Source of the DNA: Piscinibacter sp. XHJ-5
GTDB lineage: Bacteria; Pseudomonadota; Gammaproteobacteria; Burkholderiales; Burkholderiaceae_C
Direction: 5' to 3'
Assembly (NCBI RefSeq): GCF_029855045.1
Contig: NZ_CP123228.1
Coordinates: 4,402,001 to 4,466,000 of the forward strand
Length of the DNA stretch: 64,000 bases
Position 1 is the stretch's first letter. Every line of letters begins with the position of its first letter. The notes beneath the pieces were generated by a model that ran no database searches, was not told the origin of the DNA, and was given only the letters and a program-made list of their open reading frames with translations. The position numbers and the translations under genes were made by a program. Below are positions 55,180 to 63,708 of the stretch, in pieces.

Positions 55180-56433
55180 TCACTGCCCTCCCGCCGCGAG
55201 CTCGCGCTCCAGCACCTTCGGGTTGTCGCGCCAGCGCTCCAGCCACTCCTGCGCCACATCGCCCGGGTACACGTCTTCCACGCCCTCGCGCAGCGCCTTC
55301 ACGAGCGCGCTCGCGACGGCCGACGGCGCGACCTTCGGCGGCGGCAGGTTCTGGTTCCACTCGTCATCGATCGGCCCGGGGAACAGGTTGATCACGCGAA
55401 TGCCGGCCGGCCGCATCTCGGCACGCAGGCATTGCGCCAGCGAATGCGCCGCTGCCTTCGAGGCCGAGAAGGTGCCGTGCGGCGGAAAGTTGCTCAGCGC
55501 GTAGATCGACAGCAGGTTGACCCACGCGGCCGCATGCGTCACGCCGTCGGCGGAGCGCGCGCGCAATGCCGGGCCGAACTCCTGCGCCAGGCGCAGCAGG
55601 CCGAAGTAGTTGATGTCCATCTCGGCCTTGGCCACGTCGGTGCCGCGGCGGGCCGCGATGCCGAAGGCGCGGTGCACCTCGGCGTTGTTGATGACGATGT
55701 CGACCTTGCCGCCGATCTCGCCGGCCAGCTCGCTGACCGAGCGGCCGTTGGTGAGGTCCAGCGGCACCAGCGTGACCTGCGGCAGCTGCGTGACGTCGGC
55801 GAAGCCGGGCAGCTTCTTCCACGGCTCGGCGTGGCCGACCCACACGATGTCGGCGCCGGCCTTCACCAGCGCCTGCACGATCGCCTGCCCGACCTCGGTC
55901 TTGCCGTCGGTGACCAGCACCTTGCGGAACTTGGGGTCGCTGGTCATCTCTCGCAGCATCTTGTCGTCAGCCATGTGTTCACTCCCTTCGCGGGGAAATC
56001 CGATCAGCACCGCCTGCCCGGCGCGGTCCAGGCGTGCGCCCACCGTCACCGGCGTCGGCGCCTCGCCGACTTCGCCGTGCAGGTGCACGATCACCGACGG
56101 TCCGGCGTCCAGCTGCACCAGGCCGAGCCGCCACGGCAGCCGCTCGCGGAAGAACGGGTCGTTGCTGTGGTGAAGCGTGGTCGTGCCGAGCAAGGTGCCC
56201 TCGCCCGATTGCGCCCGCCATTGCAGGCGCGCCGACAGGCAGCGGTGGCAGGCCTCGCGCGGCGGGTACTGCACCGCGCTGCAGTCCTTGCAGACCTGCA
56301 GCTCGAAGCGCCCTTCGGCCGCCGCGGCCGTCATGCCCAGTGCGACGCGTCCGCGCGCCCACGGGGGCAGGTTCATCTGCCGCGTGCGCAGGACCGGGTT
56401 CTTGCGCTTGGGCTTCATCAAAGGCATGGTCAT
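55180..56433 (-). CDS. DUF35 zinc-ribbon/OB protein fused to a degenerate SDR domain
   Basis: Residues 35-150 are DUF35: zinc ribbon Cys48, Cys51, Cys62, Cys65 (VCKDCSAV, EACHRCLS) and an OB-fold (GEGTLLGTTTLHHSNDPFF). Residues 165-417 are an SDR fold whose motifs have decayed: TDGKTEVG for TGxxxGIG, NNAE for NNAG, and F-S-A-S-K where the catalytic Y-x-x-x-K should be. DUF35 proteins partner thiolase-fold enzymes (for example ChsH2-Ltp2 or BbsA-BbsB). The thiolase-like gene is 28 bases upstream. ATG 56433 has TTGGAG upstream; TTG 56445 is possible. Confidence 0.85.
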   Translation of the reverse strand: MTMPLMKPKRKNPVLRTRQMNLPPWARGRVALGMTAAAAEGRFELQVCKDCSAVQYPPREACHRCLSARLQWRAQSGEGTLLGTTTLHHSNDPFFRERLPWRLGLVQLDAGPSVIVHLHGEVGEAPTPVTVGARLDRAGQAVLIGFPREGSEHMADDKMLREMTSDPKFRKVLVTDGKTEVGQAIVQALVKAGADIVWVGHAEPWKKLPGFADVTQLPQVTLVPLDLTNGRSVSELAGEIGGKVDIVINNAEVHRAFGIAARRGTDVAKAEMDINYFGLLRLAQEFGPALRARSADGVTHAAAWVNLLSIYALSNFPPHGTFSASKAAAHSLAQCLRAEMRPAGIRVINLFPGPIDDEWNQNLPPPKVAPSAVASALVKALREGVEDVYPGDVAQEWLERWRDNPKVLERELAAGGQ

Positions 56434-56461
56434 GATGAGCTCCAACGACAGACGAAAGCGC

Positions 56462-57640
56462 TCACGCCGCCCCCAATATCACCGCACCGGTGCACAGACA
56501 CCGGTCGTAGGTCACCATGCCGAAGCCCGTGACCAGGCCGAGCTTCGCGTCGCGCACCGCGCGGTCGCCGGCCTGCGCCGTCAGCTGGCGGATCGCCTCG
56601 GTCATGCCGATGAAGCCGCCCGCCGCGCCGGCCTGCCCCGCGGAGAGCTGGCCGCCGCTGGTGTTGTTGGGGAAGCTGCCGTCGTGCGTCATGGTGCTCG
56701 CACGCACGAAGGCCGGACCGCCGCCCTTGTCGCAGAAGCCGAGGTCCTCGAACTGCAGCATCACGATGACCGGGTAGTCGTCGTAGGTCTGCACGAAGTC
56801 GATGTCGGCCGGCGTCGCGTCCGCCTGCGCGTAGAGATCGTCGCGGTCCACACGCCAGCCGCCGCGCACCATCACGGGATCCTCGGCATACGCGTTGTGG
56901 CGCTCGATGGCACCACGCACCACCGCGTGCGGCAGGCCCATCTCGCGCGCACGCTGCTCGCGCATCACGAGGAAGGCCTCGGCGCCGGCGCAGGGCATCA
57001 CGCAGTCGAACAGGTGGATGGGGTCCGAGATGGGGCGCGCCGCCATGTACTCGTCGAGCGTGAGCGGCTTCTTGAACAGCGCGTTCGGGTTCTTCAGCGC
57101 ATTGCTGCGCTGGTCGACGGCGATGCGGCCGAAGTCCTCGCGCGTCGCGCCGTAGGCGCGCATGTAGTTCGCGGTGATGAAGGCAAAGATCGAGTTGGGC
57201 CCGCCCGAGCCGTACGGATAGCTGGCGTCGCGCGCGAAGTGGCTGAAGCTGCCCAGCGTGAGCCGGAATGAATCGACATGGTTGGTGTCGGCCGCGATGC
57301 AGGCCACCACGTCGGCATCGCCGGCCTGCACCGCGCGGGCGGCGCGGCGCAGCGACATCACGCCCGAGGCGCCGCCCGTGGGGATGTGATCGAGCCAGCG
57401 CGGCGACAGGCCCAGGTGCTGCGTGACGCCCACCGCGGTGTCGGGCGACAGCGAGAAGCTGCTCACCGTGAGCCCGTCGATCTGCTCCTTCGCGAGGCCC
57501 GAGCCGCGCACCAGCGCCTGCAGCGCCTGGCCGATGAACCAGTGCGCGTTGTGCGTGGAGTAGCGCACGTAAGGCACGGTCACCGGCACCGCGACGGCGA
57601 CGCCGTCGTAGGAGGCTCGCGGGGAGCGGACGGCCGTCAC
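56462..57640 (-). CDS. Thiolase-fold protein lacking thiolase catalytic residues (SCP-x/Ltp2-like)
   Basis: The 392-residue product aligns with SCP-x thiolases but the nucleophile Cys is Gly90 (IPTGGASGVMS), the H-D-C-F histidine is Tyr in QTYDDYPVIVMLQ, and the GHP histidine is Gln336 (GGQLSAGQAGAAGG). Ltp2-type retro-aldolases have lost the same residues and use a DUF35 partner, so a retro-aldolase or related C-C cleavage is more likely than thiolysis. GTG 57640 overlaps the ligase stop (GTGA). The DUF35 fusion follows in the operon. Confidence 0.85.
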   Translation of the reverse strand: MTAVRSPRASYDGVAVAVPVTVPYVRYSTHNAHWFIGQALQALVRGSGLAKEQIDGLTVSSFSLSPDTAVGVTQHLGLSPRWLDHIPTGGASGVMSLRRAARAVQAGDADVVACIAADTNHVDSFRLTLGSFSHFARDASYPYGSGGPNSIFAFITANYMRAYGATREDFGRIAVDQRSNALKNPNALFKKPLTLDEYMAARPISDPIHLFDCVMPCAGAEAFLVMREQRAREMGLPHAVVRGAIERHNAYAEDPVMVRGGWRVDRDDLYAQADATPADIDFVQTYDDYPVIVMLQFEDLGFCDKGGGPAFVRASTMTHDGSFPNNTSGGQLSAGQAGAAGGFIGMTEAIRQLTAQAGDRAVRDAKLGLVTGFGMVTYDRCLCTGAVILGAA

Positions 57641-59274
57641 GTCATGGTCCTCTTCTTCATCGCTGCGGTGGCGATGCAATTCGCCTGCCCGACCAGCGCC
57701 GCCGCCATCGCGCGCAGCTCGCCGCGCTGCACCTTCTGCGACGTGGTCAGCGGCAGCGCATCGACGAAGGCGACGTAGCCCGGCGCCTTGTAGTACGCCA
57801 GGCGGGCCAGGCACCAGTCGACGATGTCGGCCGCGGCGGCATGGCGCGCCTGACCGTCGGGCGCGATGCCATCGCCCACGATGCAGGCCAGCACCTCATC
57901 GCCTCGCACCGCGTCGGGCACGGCCGCCACGGCCGCGGCCTTCACGCGCGGATGCTGCAGCAGCACGCTTTCCACCTCGACGGCCGAGATGTTCTCGCCG
58001 CTGCGGCGGATCACGTTCTTGCGCCTGTCGATGAAGTGCAGCTGCCCGTCTGCGCCGCGCCTGACGATGTCGCCGGTGTGGAACCAGCCGCCGGCCCAGG
58101 CTTCGTCCGTGGCCGCCTCGTCCTTGAGGTAGCCGGCGAAGAAGCCGTCGCGGGGGTCGCCGCCAGCATGGCGCACCAGCAGCTCGGCGGGCTCGTCGAC
58201 GCCGGCCGGCTCGCCGCTGTCGGCGATCAGCTTCACCTCGACATCGTCGCCTTCGCGGCCGAAGCAGCTGGTGCCGACGCGGCGCGGCTCGCGGTTGGCG
58301 ATGACCACCGCGCCCGCCCCGGTCTCGGTCATGGCCCAGGCCTCCAGCAGCGGGAAGGCGAAGCGCTGCTCGAAGGCCGCATGCAGCCCGCGGTCGACGC
58401 CGGCGCCGAAGCCGAAGCGCACGTCGTGCTCGCGGTCGCGGTCCGAGGGCGCGGCCTTCATCAGCATCGCGGGCATCACGCCGAGGTAGTGCACGACAGT
58501 GGCACGCGACTCGCGCACGCTGTCCCACCAGCTGCCCGGATGAAAGCGGTCGAGCGGCACCAGGCAGCCGCCGGTCAGCAGCATTGCCATCGTCGAATAC
58601 GCCATCGCGTTCATGTGCACCAGCGGCAGCGGCGTGAGCATGCGTTCCTCGCCGGCGCGCAGCTCGGCCAGGCCGCCGATGGCGGCGTACCAGGCGCCGG
58701 CGTGCAGGAAGTAGCGGTTGGGCAGGATGCAGCCCTTGGGACGGCCGGTGGTGCCCGAGGTGTAAAGCAGCGCGCACTCGGTGGTCTCGCCGACCGCATC
58801 GTGCTCGCGCGGTGCCGCAAAGGCGGCAGCGACCGGCGTGTCGTCGGGGGCCATCACGGGCATCGCGCGCCCCGCCGCCTGCGCCGCGGCATGCAGCATC
58901 TCGTGGCGCGACGGCAGCGCCACGGCCAGCGCGATCTCGGAATGGCCGATCAGGTACTCGAGCTCGGCCGACCGCAGGTCGGGATTGATGGGCACCACCG
59001 ACACGCCCAGCCCGTTGAGCGCGAACCAGTGCAGGAAGAATGCCGGGCGGTTCTCCAGCAGCAAGCCGACGCGGTGACCGTGGCCGTAGCCGGCGGCGGC
59101 ATAGGCGGCACGCCAGGATTCGATGCGCGACTGCATCGGTGCGTAGCCCGTCTCGCCCGCCGGCACGCCGTAGAGCGCGGCGGTCTCCGGCAGAACGCAC
59201 AGGAAGGGCCGGTCACCGAAGCGCGCTGCGGATTGCGCGAAAGCGTGGGCGACCGTGTTCGCGGGCGAGTCCAT
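57637..59274 (-). CDS. AMP-forming acyl-CoA ligase (ANL superfamily), second copy
   Basis: The 545-residue product has [16 protein letters not shown] (A3), EAWAMTETGAG (A5), WFHTGDIVRRGADG (A7), DRRKNVIRRSGENIS (A8) and Lys in TTSQKVQRGELR (A10). It activates a carboxylate to a CoA ester. Its sequence is distinct from the ligase at 44056, with a different N-terminal substrate region. ATG 59274 lies two bases after the dioxygenase beta stop. It precedes the thiolase-like gene with a GTGA overlap, so activation and side-chain cleavage are coupled in translation. Confidence 0.92.
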   Translation of the reverse strand: MDSPANTVAHAFAQSAARFGDRPFLCVLPETAALYGVPAGETGYAPMQSRIESWRAAYAAAGYGHGHRVGLLLENRPAFFLHWFALNGLGVSVVPINPDLRSAELEYLIGHSEIALAVALPSRHEMLHAAAQAAGRAMPVMAPDDTPVAAAFAAPREHDAVGETTECALLYTSGTTGRPKGCILPNRYFLHAGAWYAAIGGLAELRAGEERMLTPLPLVHMNAMAYSTMAMLLTGGCLVPLDRFHPGSWWDSVRESRATVVHYLGVMPAMLMKAAPSDRDREHDVRFGFGAGVDRGLHAAFEQRFAFPLLEAWAMTETGAGAVVIANREPRRVGTSCFGREGDDVEVKLIADSGEPAGVDEPAELLVRHAGGDPRDGFFAGYLKDEAATDEAWAGGWFHTGDIVRRGADGQLHFIDRRKNVIRRSGENISAVEVESVLLQHPRVKAAAVAAVPDAVRGDEVLACIVGDGIAPDGQARHAAAADIVDWCLARLAYYKAPGYVAFVDALPLTTSQKVQRGELRAMAAALVGQANCIATAAMKKRTMT

Positions 59275-59276
59275 GG

Positions 59277-59759
59277 CTACATGAACAGGTTGATGTTTCC
59301 GAAGGCCGCGTCGCAATTGACCAGGTCCACGCGCTTGAGGCGGATGCGCAGCGCGCCCTCCTGGGTCACCAGCTCGTGCGTTGCCCACCCGGCGAACAGG
59401 GTCTGGGTGTCCAGGCGGGTCTCGACATAGTGGAAGGCCGTGCGCAGCGTGTACGTGCCCGCGTCGCGGTCGGCCCGCTCGACGCTCGGCTGCTGCAGCA
59501 GGTGGTGACAGCGGCTGCGCGGCTGCTGCGAGAAGGTGCGCGCGCCGGCGAGGCGCTCGACGCGCACGCGCAGCAGCAGCTTGTCCTCGTAGAGCAGCGA
59601 GGTGTGCAGCCGCGGGTCCTGCTGGCCGGGCGCCAGCGGCATCCAGTAGCAGGCGTCCTCGGTGAACAGATTCAGCCAGTCGTCGAAGCGCTGCTCGTCG
59701 AGCATGCGTGCTTCGGCGTAGACGAAGTCGACCAGCTCTTTGTCGGCGAAGGAAGTCAT
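59277..59759 (-). CDS. Aromatic-ring-hydroxylating dioxygenase beta subunit, copy 2
   Basis: The 160-residue product has the NTF2-like fold: MTSFADKELVDFVYAEARML, then DEQRFDDWLNLFTEDACYWM, RVERLAGARTFSQQPRSRCH and YTLRTAFHYVETRLDTQTLF. It pairs with the alpha subunit whose stop its ATG overlaps (ATGA). It is paralogous to the beta subunit at 50688. Confidence 0.9.
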   Translation of the reverse strand: MTSFADKELVDFVYAEARMLDEQRFDDWLNLFTEDACYWMPLAPGQQDPRLHTSLLYEDKLLLRVRVERLAGARTFSQQPRSRCHHLLQQPSVERADRDAGTYTLRTAFHYVETRLDTQTLFAGWATHELVTQEGALRIRLKRVDLVNCDAAFGNINLFM

Positions 59760-61087
59760 GTGCGCACCCCCTCCTTCATCGACGCCGTCATGTACTTCGC
59801 CCATGCGCGGAACTGGTTGCGCATCTGCCATTCGCTGGTGCCGTTGGTGGCGACGTTGACCTGGCCGCGCTCGGCCGGGTCGTACAGGCGGCCGACGTTG
59901 ATCCAGTCGCGCCCGCGGGCATGCAGACCCTCCTGTGCGCGCTCGTACACCTCCAGGTCGTCGTGGCCGACCACCGAGGTCGGCGCGTTGACGAGGCGGC
60001 TGTACATGAGCGTGCGCTCGAGCAGCAGGTCGGGCGCGCCGACCAGGCGGAAGGTCCACGACTCGACCAGCGTCTTGTCCGCGGCCAGCGGAAGGAAGCG
60101 CCGCAGCGTCTGGATGGGCCCCTTCACCATGATGTTGGGGAAGTAGACGGTGTTGTGCCGCACCTCGCCGAGGATGCGCTTGGCACGCTCCTCGCCGTAG
60201 GCGGCGACCATCTGCTCGAAGTAGCCCGGCACCGGCGAATAGGCCGCGTGGATGGAGTCGGCGACGCCGGTGTGGCCGTGGCCGTTGTCCCACACGCGGA
60301 TGCCCATGTTCTCGAAGAACTCGTAGGGATTCACGAACGGCGCGAACAGCTCCACCGCCATCGGCTTGGGCGTGCCTTCGGGTGCTTCCTTCCACACCCG
60401 AACCGCCGTGCCGGCCGACGACTCGTGCGCCACCATCGGGTGGCAGGTGTCGGTCTGGTTGTCGACCAGCATCTTCCAGTTGCAGTGGTGCATGTAGCGC
60501 AGCACGCCGCCGGCGACCTCGAGGCGGCCCTCGGGCGAGCGCTCGACCATGTTGTCGATGGTCGACAGCGACGGCCCGAAGAACTCCTCGAAGCCGACGC
60601 CCTGCGCATTGAGCCGGCAGAACACGAAGTCGCGGTAGGTGTGCACCGCGGCCACCGGCGCCATGCCCTGGCTGGCTTCGCACGATTCGAAGCCGGTGTT
60701 GTCGTAGCCCTTCTTCAGCGGCACCGACAGCAGGCTGCCGTCGGTCTTGAAGGTCCACGCGTGGTAGGGGCAGCGGAAGAACTTGCCGGTGTTGCCGCAC
60801 ACCTCGCCGGCCACCTTGGTGCCCTTGTGCGGGCAGCGGTTGTAGAGCACCTTCACGCTGCCGTCGGTGTGGCGCACCATGACCACCGGCTGCGTGCCGA
60901 CGGTGGTGGTGTAGTAGTCGCCCTTGTTCGGCACCTGGCTCGCGTGGCCCACGTAGATCCAGGTGTTGGCGAACAGATGCTCCATCTCGAGCTCGAACAG
61001 CTCGGGGTCGATGTAGAGGTCCTTGTGCACCTCGGTGTCCCGCACCAGCGCCTGCACGGCATCGGGTCGGCCTTCGTACTTGCTCAT
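59756..61087 (-). CDS. Rieske aromatic-ring-hydroxylating dioxygenase alpha subunit, copy 2
   Basis: The 443-residue product has the Rieske ligands C85-x-H87 (RCPHKGTKV) and C106-x2-H109 (FRCPYHAWTF), and the mononuclear iron motif DNQTDTCHPMVAH. It is clearly paralogous to the subunit at 51178 but lies next to the reductase, so it is the better candidate for the main dioxygenase. Electrons pass from the reductase at 61097. The start at 61087 lies nine bases after the reductase stop. Confidence 0.94.
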   Translation of the reverse strand: MSKYEGRPDAVQALVRDTEVHKDLYIDPELFELEMEHLFANTWIYVGHASQVPNKGDYYTTTVGTQPVVMVRHTDGSVKVLYNRCPHKGTKVAGEVCGNTGKFFRCPYHAWTFKTDGSLLSVPLKKGYDNTGFESCEASQGMAPVAAVHTYRDFVFCRLNAQGVGFEEFFGPSLSTIDNMVERSPEGRLEVAGGVLRYMHHCNWKMLVDNQTDTCHPMVAHESSAGTAVRVWKEAPEGTPKPMAVELFAPFVNPYEFFENMGIRVWDNGHGHTGVADSIHAAYSPVPGYFEQMVAAYGEERAKRILGEVRHNTVYFPNIMVKGPIQTLRRFLPLAADKTLVESWTFRLVGAPDLLLERTLMYSRLVNAPTSVVGHDDLEVYERAQEGLHARGRDWINVGRLYDPAERGQVNVATNGTSEWQMRNQFRAWAKYMTASMKEGVRT

Positions 61088-61096
61088 CGACGTCTC

Positions 61097-62101
61097 CTAC
61101 AGATCGAGGACCAGCCGCTGGCCCTTGCAGCGCGAAATGCAGATCTGCATCACCTTGCCCTCGCGCTTCTCCCCGTCGCTCAGCACGTAGTCACGGTGGT
61201 CGATCTGGCCTTCGAGCACCGGCGTGGAGCACACGCCGCACTCGCCGCGCTTGCAGTCGAACATCGGATCGCAGCCCGCATCGATGAGGCAGTCGAGGAT
61301 GGAACGGTTCGCCGGCACCGTGAGGCTGCGGCCGCTTTGCGCGAGCACGACCTCGAAGGCGTGATCCCCCGCCGCGACGGTCGGCGCGGTGAAGACCTCG
61401 AAGTGCACGCGCTCGCGCGTCCAGCCGCGGGCCTGCGTGCGGGCGAGCAGCGTGTCCAGCATCGGCTTGGGGCCGCAGACATAAAGCTGGTCGTCGTCGC
61501 GGCATGCGTCGAGCAATGCCTCGACGTCCAGCGGCGCGCCGGCTTCGGCATCGGCATGCACGTGAAGCGCGTCGCCCAGCAGCTGCTGCAGCTGCGGCAG
61601 GAAGGCCATCAGCTCGCGGCTGCGGCCGGCGTAGTGCATGCGCACCGGCGCCTGCTGCGCGACCCGCTGCGCGGCCATGCTCACGAGCGGCGTGACGCCG
61701 ATGCCGCCGGCCACCAGCACGGCGCAGCCGCCTCGGTCGCGCAGCGGGAACTCGTTCTTCGGCGGCTCGATCGTCAGCACCTGCCCCGGCTGCACCTGTC
61801 GGTGCATGAAGCGCGAGCCGCCGCGGCCCTCGTCCTCGCGGCGCACAGCGATCACGTACTCGGTGGGCGCGACCCAGGCGTCGGCGCGCGGCGACAGGTT
61901 GATCAGCGAGTAGTGCCGCCAGTCGTCGTGGCCGTCGGGCAGCTGCACCCGAACGCGCAGGTGGGCGCCGGCCGTATAGCCTGGAAGCACGGCGCCGTCG
62001 TCGGCGCGCAGGCAGATCAGGCGGATCAGCGGATTCAGGTCGCGCGCCTCGGCGACACGCAGCTGCAAGGTGGCGGGGGTGGAGGTCGACATGGCAAGCA
62101 T
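61097..62101 (-). CDS. PDR/VanB-type 2Fe-2S oxidoreductase (dioxygenase reductase)
   Basis: The 334-residue product has an FMN/FAD domain (WRHYSLINLSP), an NAD domain (LVAGGIGVTPLVSMA, VCGPKPMLD) and a C-terminal plant-type 2Fe-2S ferredoxin (CKRGECGVCSTPV plus a later Cys). It transfers electrons from NAD(P)H to the Rieske dioxygenases. It lies between the indolepyruvate-oxidoreductase-like gene (seven-base gap) and the dioxygenase alpha gene (nine-base gap). ATG 62101 is used; ATG 62092 (MSTSTPA) is possible. Confidence 0.93.
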   Translation of the reverse strand: MLAMSTSTPATLQLRVAEARDLNPLIRLICLRADDGAVLPGYTAGAHLRVRVQLPDGHDDWRHYSLINLSPRADAWVAPTEYVIAVRREDEGRGGSRFMHRQVQPGQVLTIEPPKNEFPLRDRGGCAVLVAGGIGVTPLVSMAAQRVAQQAPVRMHYAGRSRELMAFLPQLQQLLGDALHVHADAEAGAPLDVEALLDACRDDDQLYVCGPKPMLDTLLARTQARGWTRERVHFEVFTAPTVAAGDHAFEVVLAQSGRSLTVPANRSILDCLIDAGCDPMFDCKRGECGVCSTPVLEGQIDHRDYVLSDGEKREGKVMQICISRCKGQRLVLDL

Positions 62102-62107
62102 TCCGTC

Positions 62108-63607
62108 TCAGGCCAGCGCATGGCGCGCGAGCGTCGCGCGCAGCTTGTCGCCATGCTCGTCGGCCAGCGCGGCATCGCGCAGCTCGCGCAGCGTGGCCGG
62201 CGCAAGCGCCGCGCCGGCGCGCTCCACGGCCGCCATGAGGGCCTCGAAGTTGCTCAGCCCGCGCGCGTGCGTGTCGCTGTAGCCCTTGACCAGCCGCTGG
62301 CATTGCGCCACCTCGACCGCGAGCTGCGGGTTGACGGCAGCCGCCTGCGCGATCTGCGCAAGCCATGGCTCGATGCGCTGCGTCTCCGCCGCGAAGCGCA
62401 GCGTGCCGCGGCGCCAGCGCTTCATGCCGGCCACGAGGTACAGCATCAGGAAGCCGCGCAGCGAGCTGGTGGTGATCACGCGGCCGTTGCGCGTGAAGCG
62501 CTCGACCAGGCGGCGCGGCCAGCCCGAGCCCGCCAGCCATCGGCCCAGGCCGGCCGGCAGCGTCTCGCAGATCTCCTGCAGGCGCGGGTGCATGTACTCG
62601 TTGATCGCGAGCAGCTGGCCGTCCTTCACGCGCACTTCGTCGCGCACGCGGTCGAAGCGTGAGGCGCGGGTCTTCAGCTCGGCGACGCGGATCGTGTCCT
62701 CGTAGCTCATCCACAGCGCGAGGTGGCGTGCGGTCTCCCGCAGCAGCAGCGGCTCGCCGTCGGCTGCCGGCAGCTGCGCGATGCGCGCCAGCCGATCGAG
62801 GTACAGCCCCGCGTACGCCGGGTCCTGGTAGTCGACGAGGCGGCGCACGCCTTCGACGATCAGGCCCCTGGCATCGGCCGGGAAGTTGCCGTCGATGCGC
62901 TCGAGCAAGGCCCGCACGGCGGGATCGCGCGGCGTGCGCGCGGGCATCGCAGGCAACGCGGGCGCCTCCTCGGGCTCGGCACCGGCCCGGGCGTAGGCGG
63001 CGGCGAAGGCCTTCAGGCTGGGCGCGACGCCCACGCCGCCGCGCTGGATGGTGGCCTCGAACTGGTTGCGCGAGAACGGCAGCACGCCCGTGCCGGCCAG
63101 CGCGCCGAACATCACCGCGCTGATCACGCTGCCGGCGTCCTCGGCGGCCTGCGCCATGTCGAAGCGCACGAAGCGCTTGGCCTGCGCCTTCGCATGCGCC
63201 AGCAGCTGCTCGCTGTCCACACGACCGTCGCCCATCGCCGTCTTCTCGGCGATCGAGTAGACACGATGAGTCGACGCGATCAGCGTCGTGCGGTCCGCCG
63301 TGACCAGCCCGCGCTGCACCGCGCGGCCGGCTTCCATGAGCTCGGAGGCGAGCACCACGTCGACATCGCCGGGCAGCGGCATCAGCGCCAGCACGGGCGT
63401 GCCGCCGTCGCGCTCGGCCTGCCCCTTCGGGTACAGCTCGACGTAGTAGATGGTCGCGCCGGTGCGCTGCGCGACGCCGGGCACCGAGGTCGTCTGCGCG
63501 ATGTGGCCGTTGTGCTCGCCGAGATCGACGATCCAGTCCGCCAGCACGCCGCCGCCTTCGCCGCCCATGGCGAGGATGGCGATCTTGATGGGTTGGGTGG
63601 CCATCAT
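62108..63607 (-). CDS. Indolepyruvate oxidoreductase beta-type subunit, long form
   Basis: The 499-residue product begins MMATQPIKIAILAMGGEGGG, the N-terminus of the gamma/beta domain of 2-oxoacid:ferredoxin oxidoreductases (GGEGGGVLADWIV, GVAQRTGATIYYVELYP). It has a long helical C-terminal extension (from about residue 200) seen in aerobic long-form proteins. With the alpha-type subunit at 63709 it would oxidise an aromatic 2-oxoacid to its acyl-CoA. ATG 63607 and 63604 are both possible. The gap to the alpha subunit is 101 bases. Confidence 0.88.
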   Translation of the reverse strand: MMATQPIKIAILAMGGEGGGVLADWIVDLGEHNGHIAQTTSVPGVAQRTGATIYYVELYPKGQAERDGGTPVLALMPLPGDVDVVLASELMEAGRAVQRGLVTADRTTLIASTHRVYSIAEKTAMGDGRVDSEQLLAHAKAQAKRFVRFDMAQAAEDAGSVISAVMFGALAGTGVLPFSRNQFEATIQRGGVGVAPSLKAFAAAYARAGAEPEEAPALPAMPARTPRDPAVRALLERIDGNFPADARGLIVEGVRRLVDYQDPAYAGLYLDRLARIAQLPAADGEPLLLRETARHLALWMSYEDTIRVAELKTRASRFDRVRDEVRVKDGQLLAINEYMHPRLQEICETLPAGLGRWLAGSGWPRRLVERFTRNGRVITTSSLRGFLMLYLVAGMKRWRRGTLRFAAETQRIEPWLAQIAQAAAVNPQLAVEVAQCQRLVKGYSDTHARGLSNFEALMAAVERAGAALAPATLRELRDAALADEHGDKLRATLARHALA

Positions 63608-63632
63608 TGGCTCAACGCAGTGAACGGTGCTG

Positions 63633-63690
63633 CACGGAGAACACAAAGAGGAAGGAATTCATCTGGATGTCCTCCGTGTTCTCTGTGTTG
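63633..63690. repeat. Imperfect inverted repeat between the two oxidoreductase genes
   Basis: CACGGAGAACACAAAGAGG at 63633 and CCTCCGTGTTCTCTGTGTTG at 63671 are near reverse complements, with a few mismatches. They lie in the 101-base gap between the alpha- and beta-type subunits, a place without a coding ORF. It could form an RNA hairpin that lowers downstream expression or stabilises the upstream message. Confidence 0.6.
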
Positions 63691-63708
63691 AAGCAGTCGG
63701 CCGGCACT

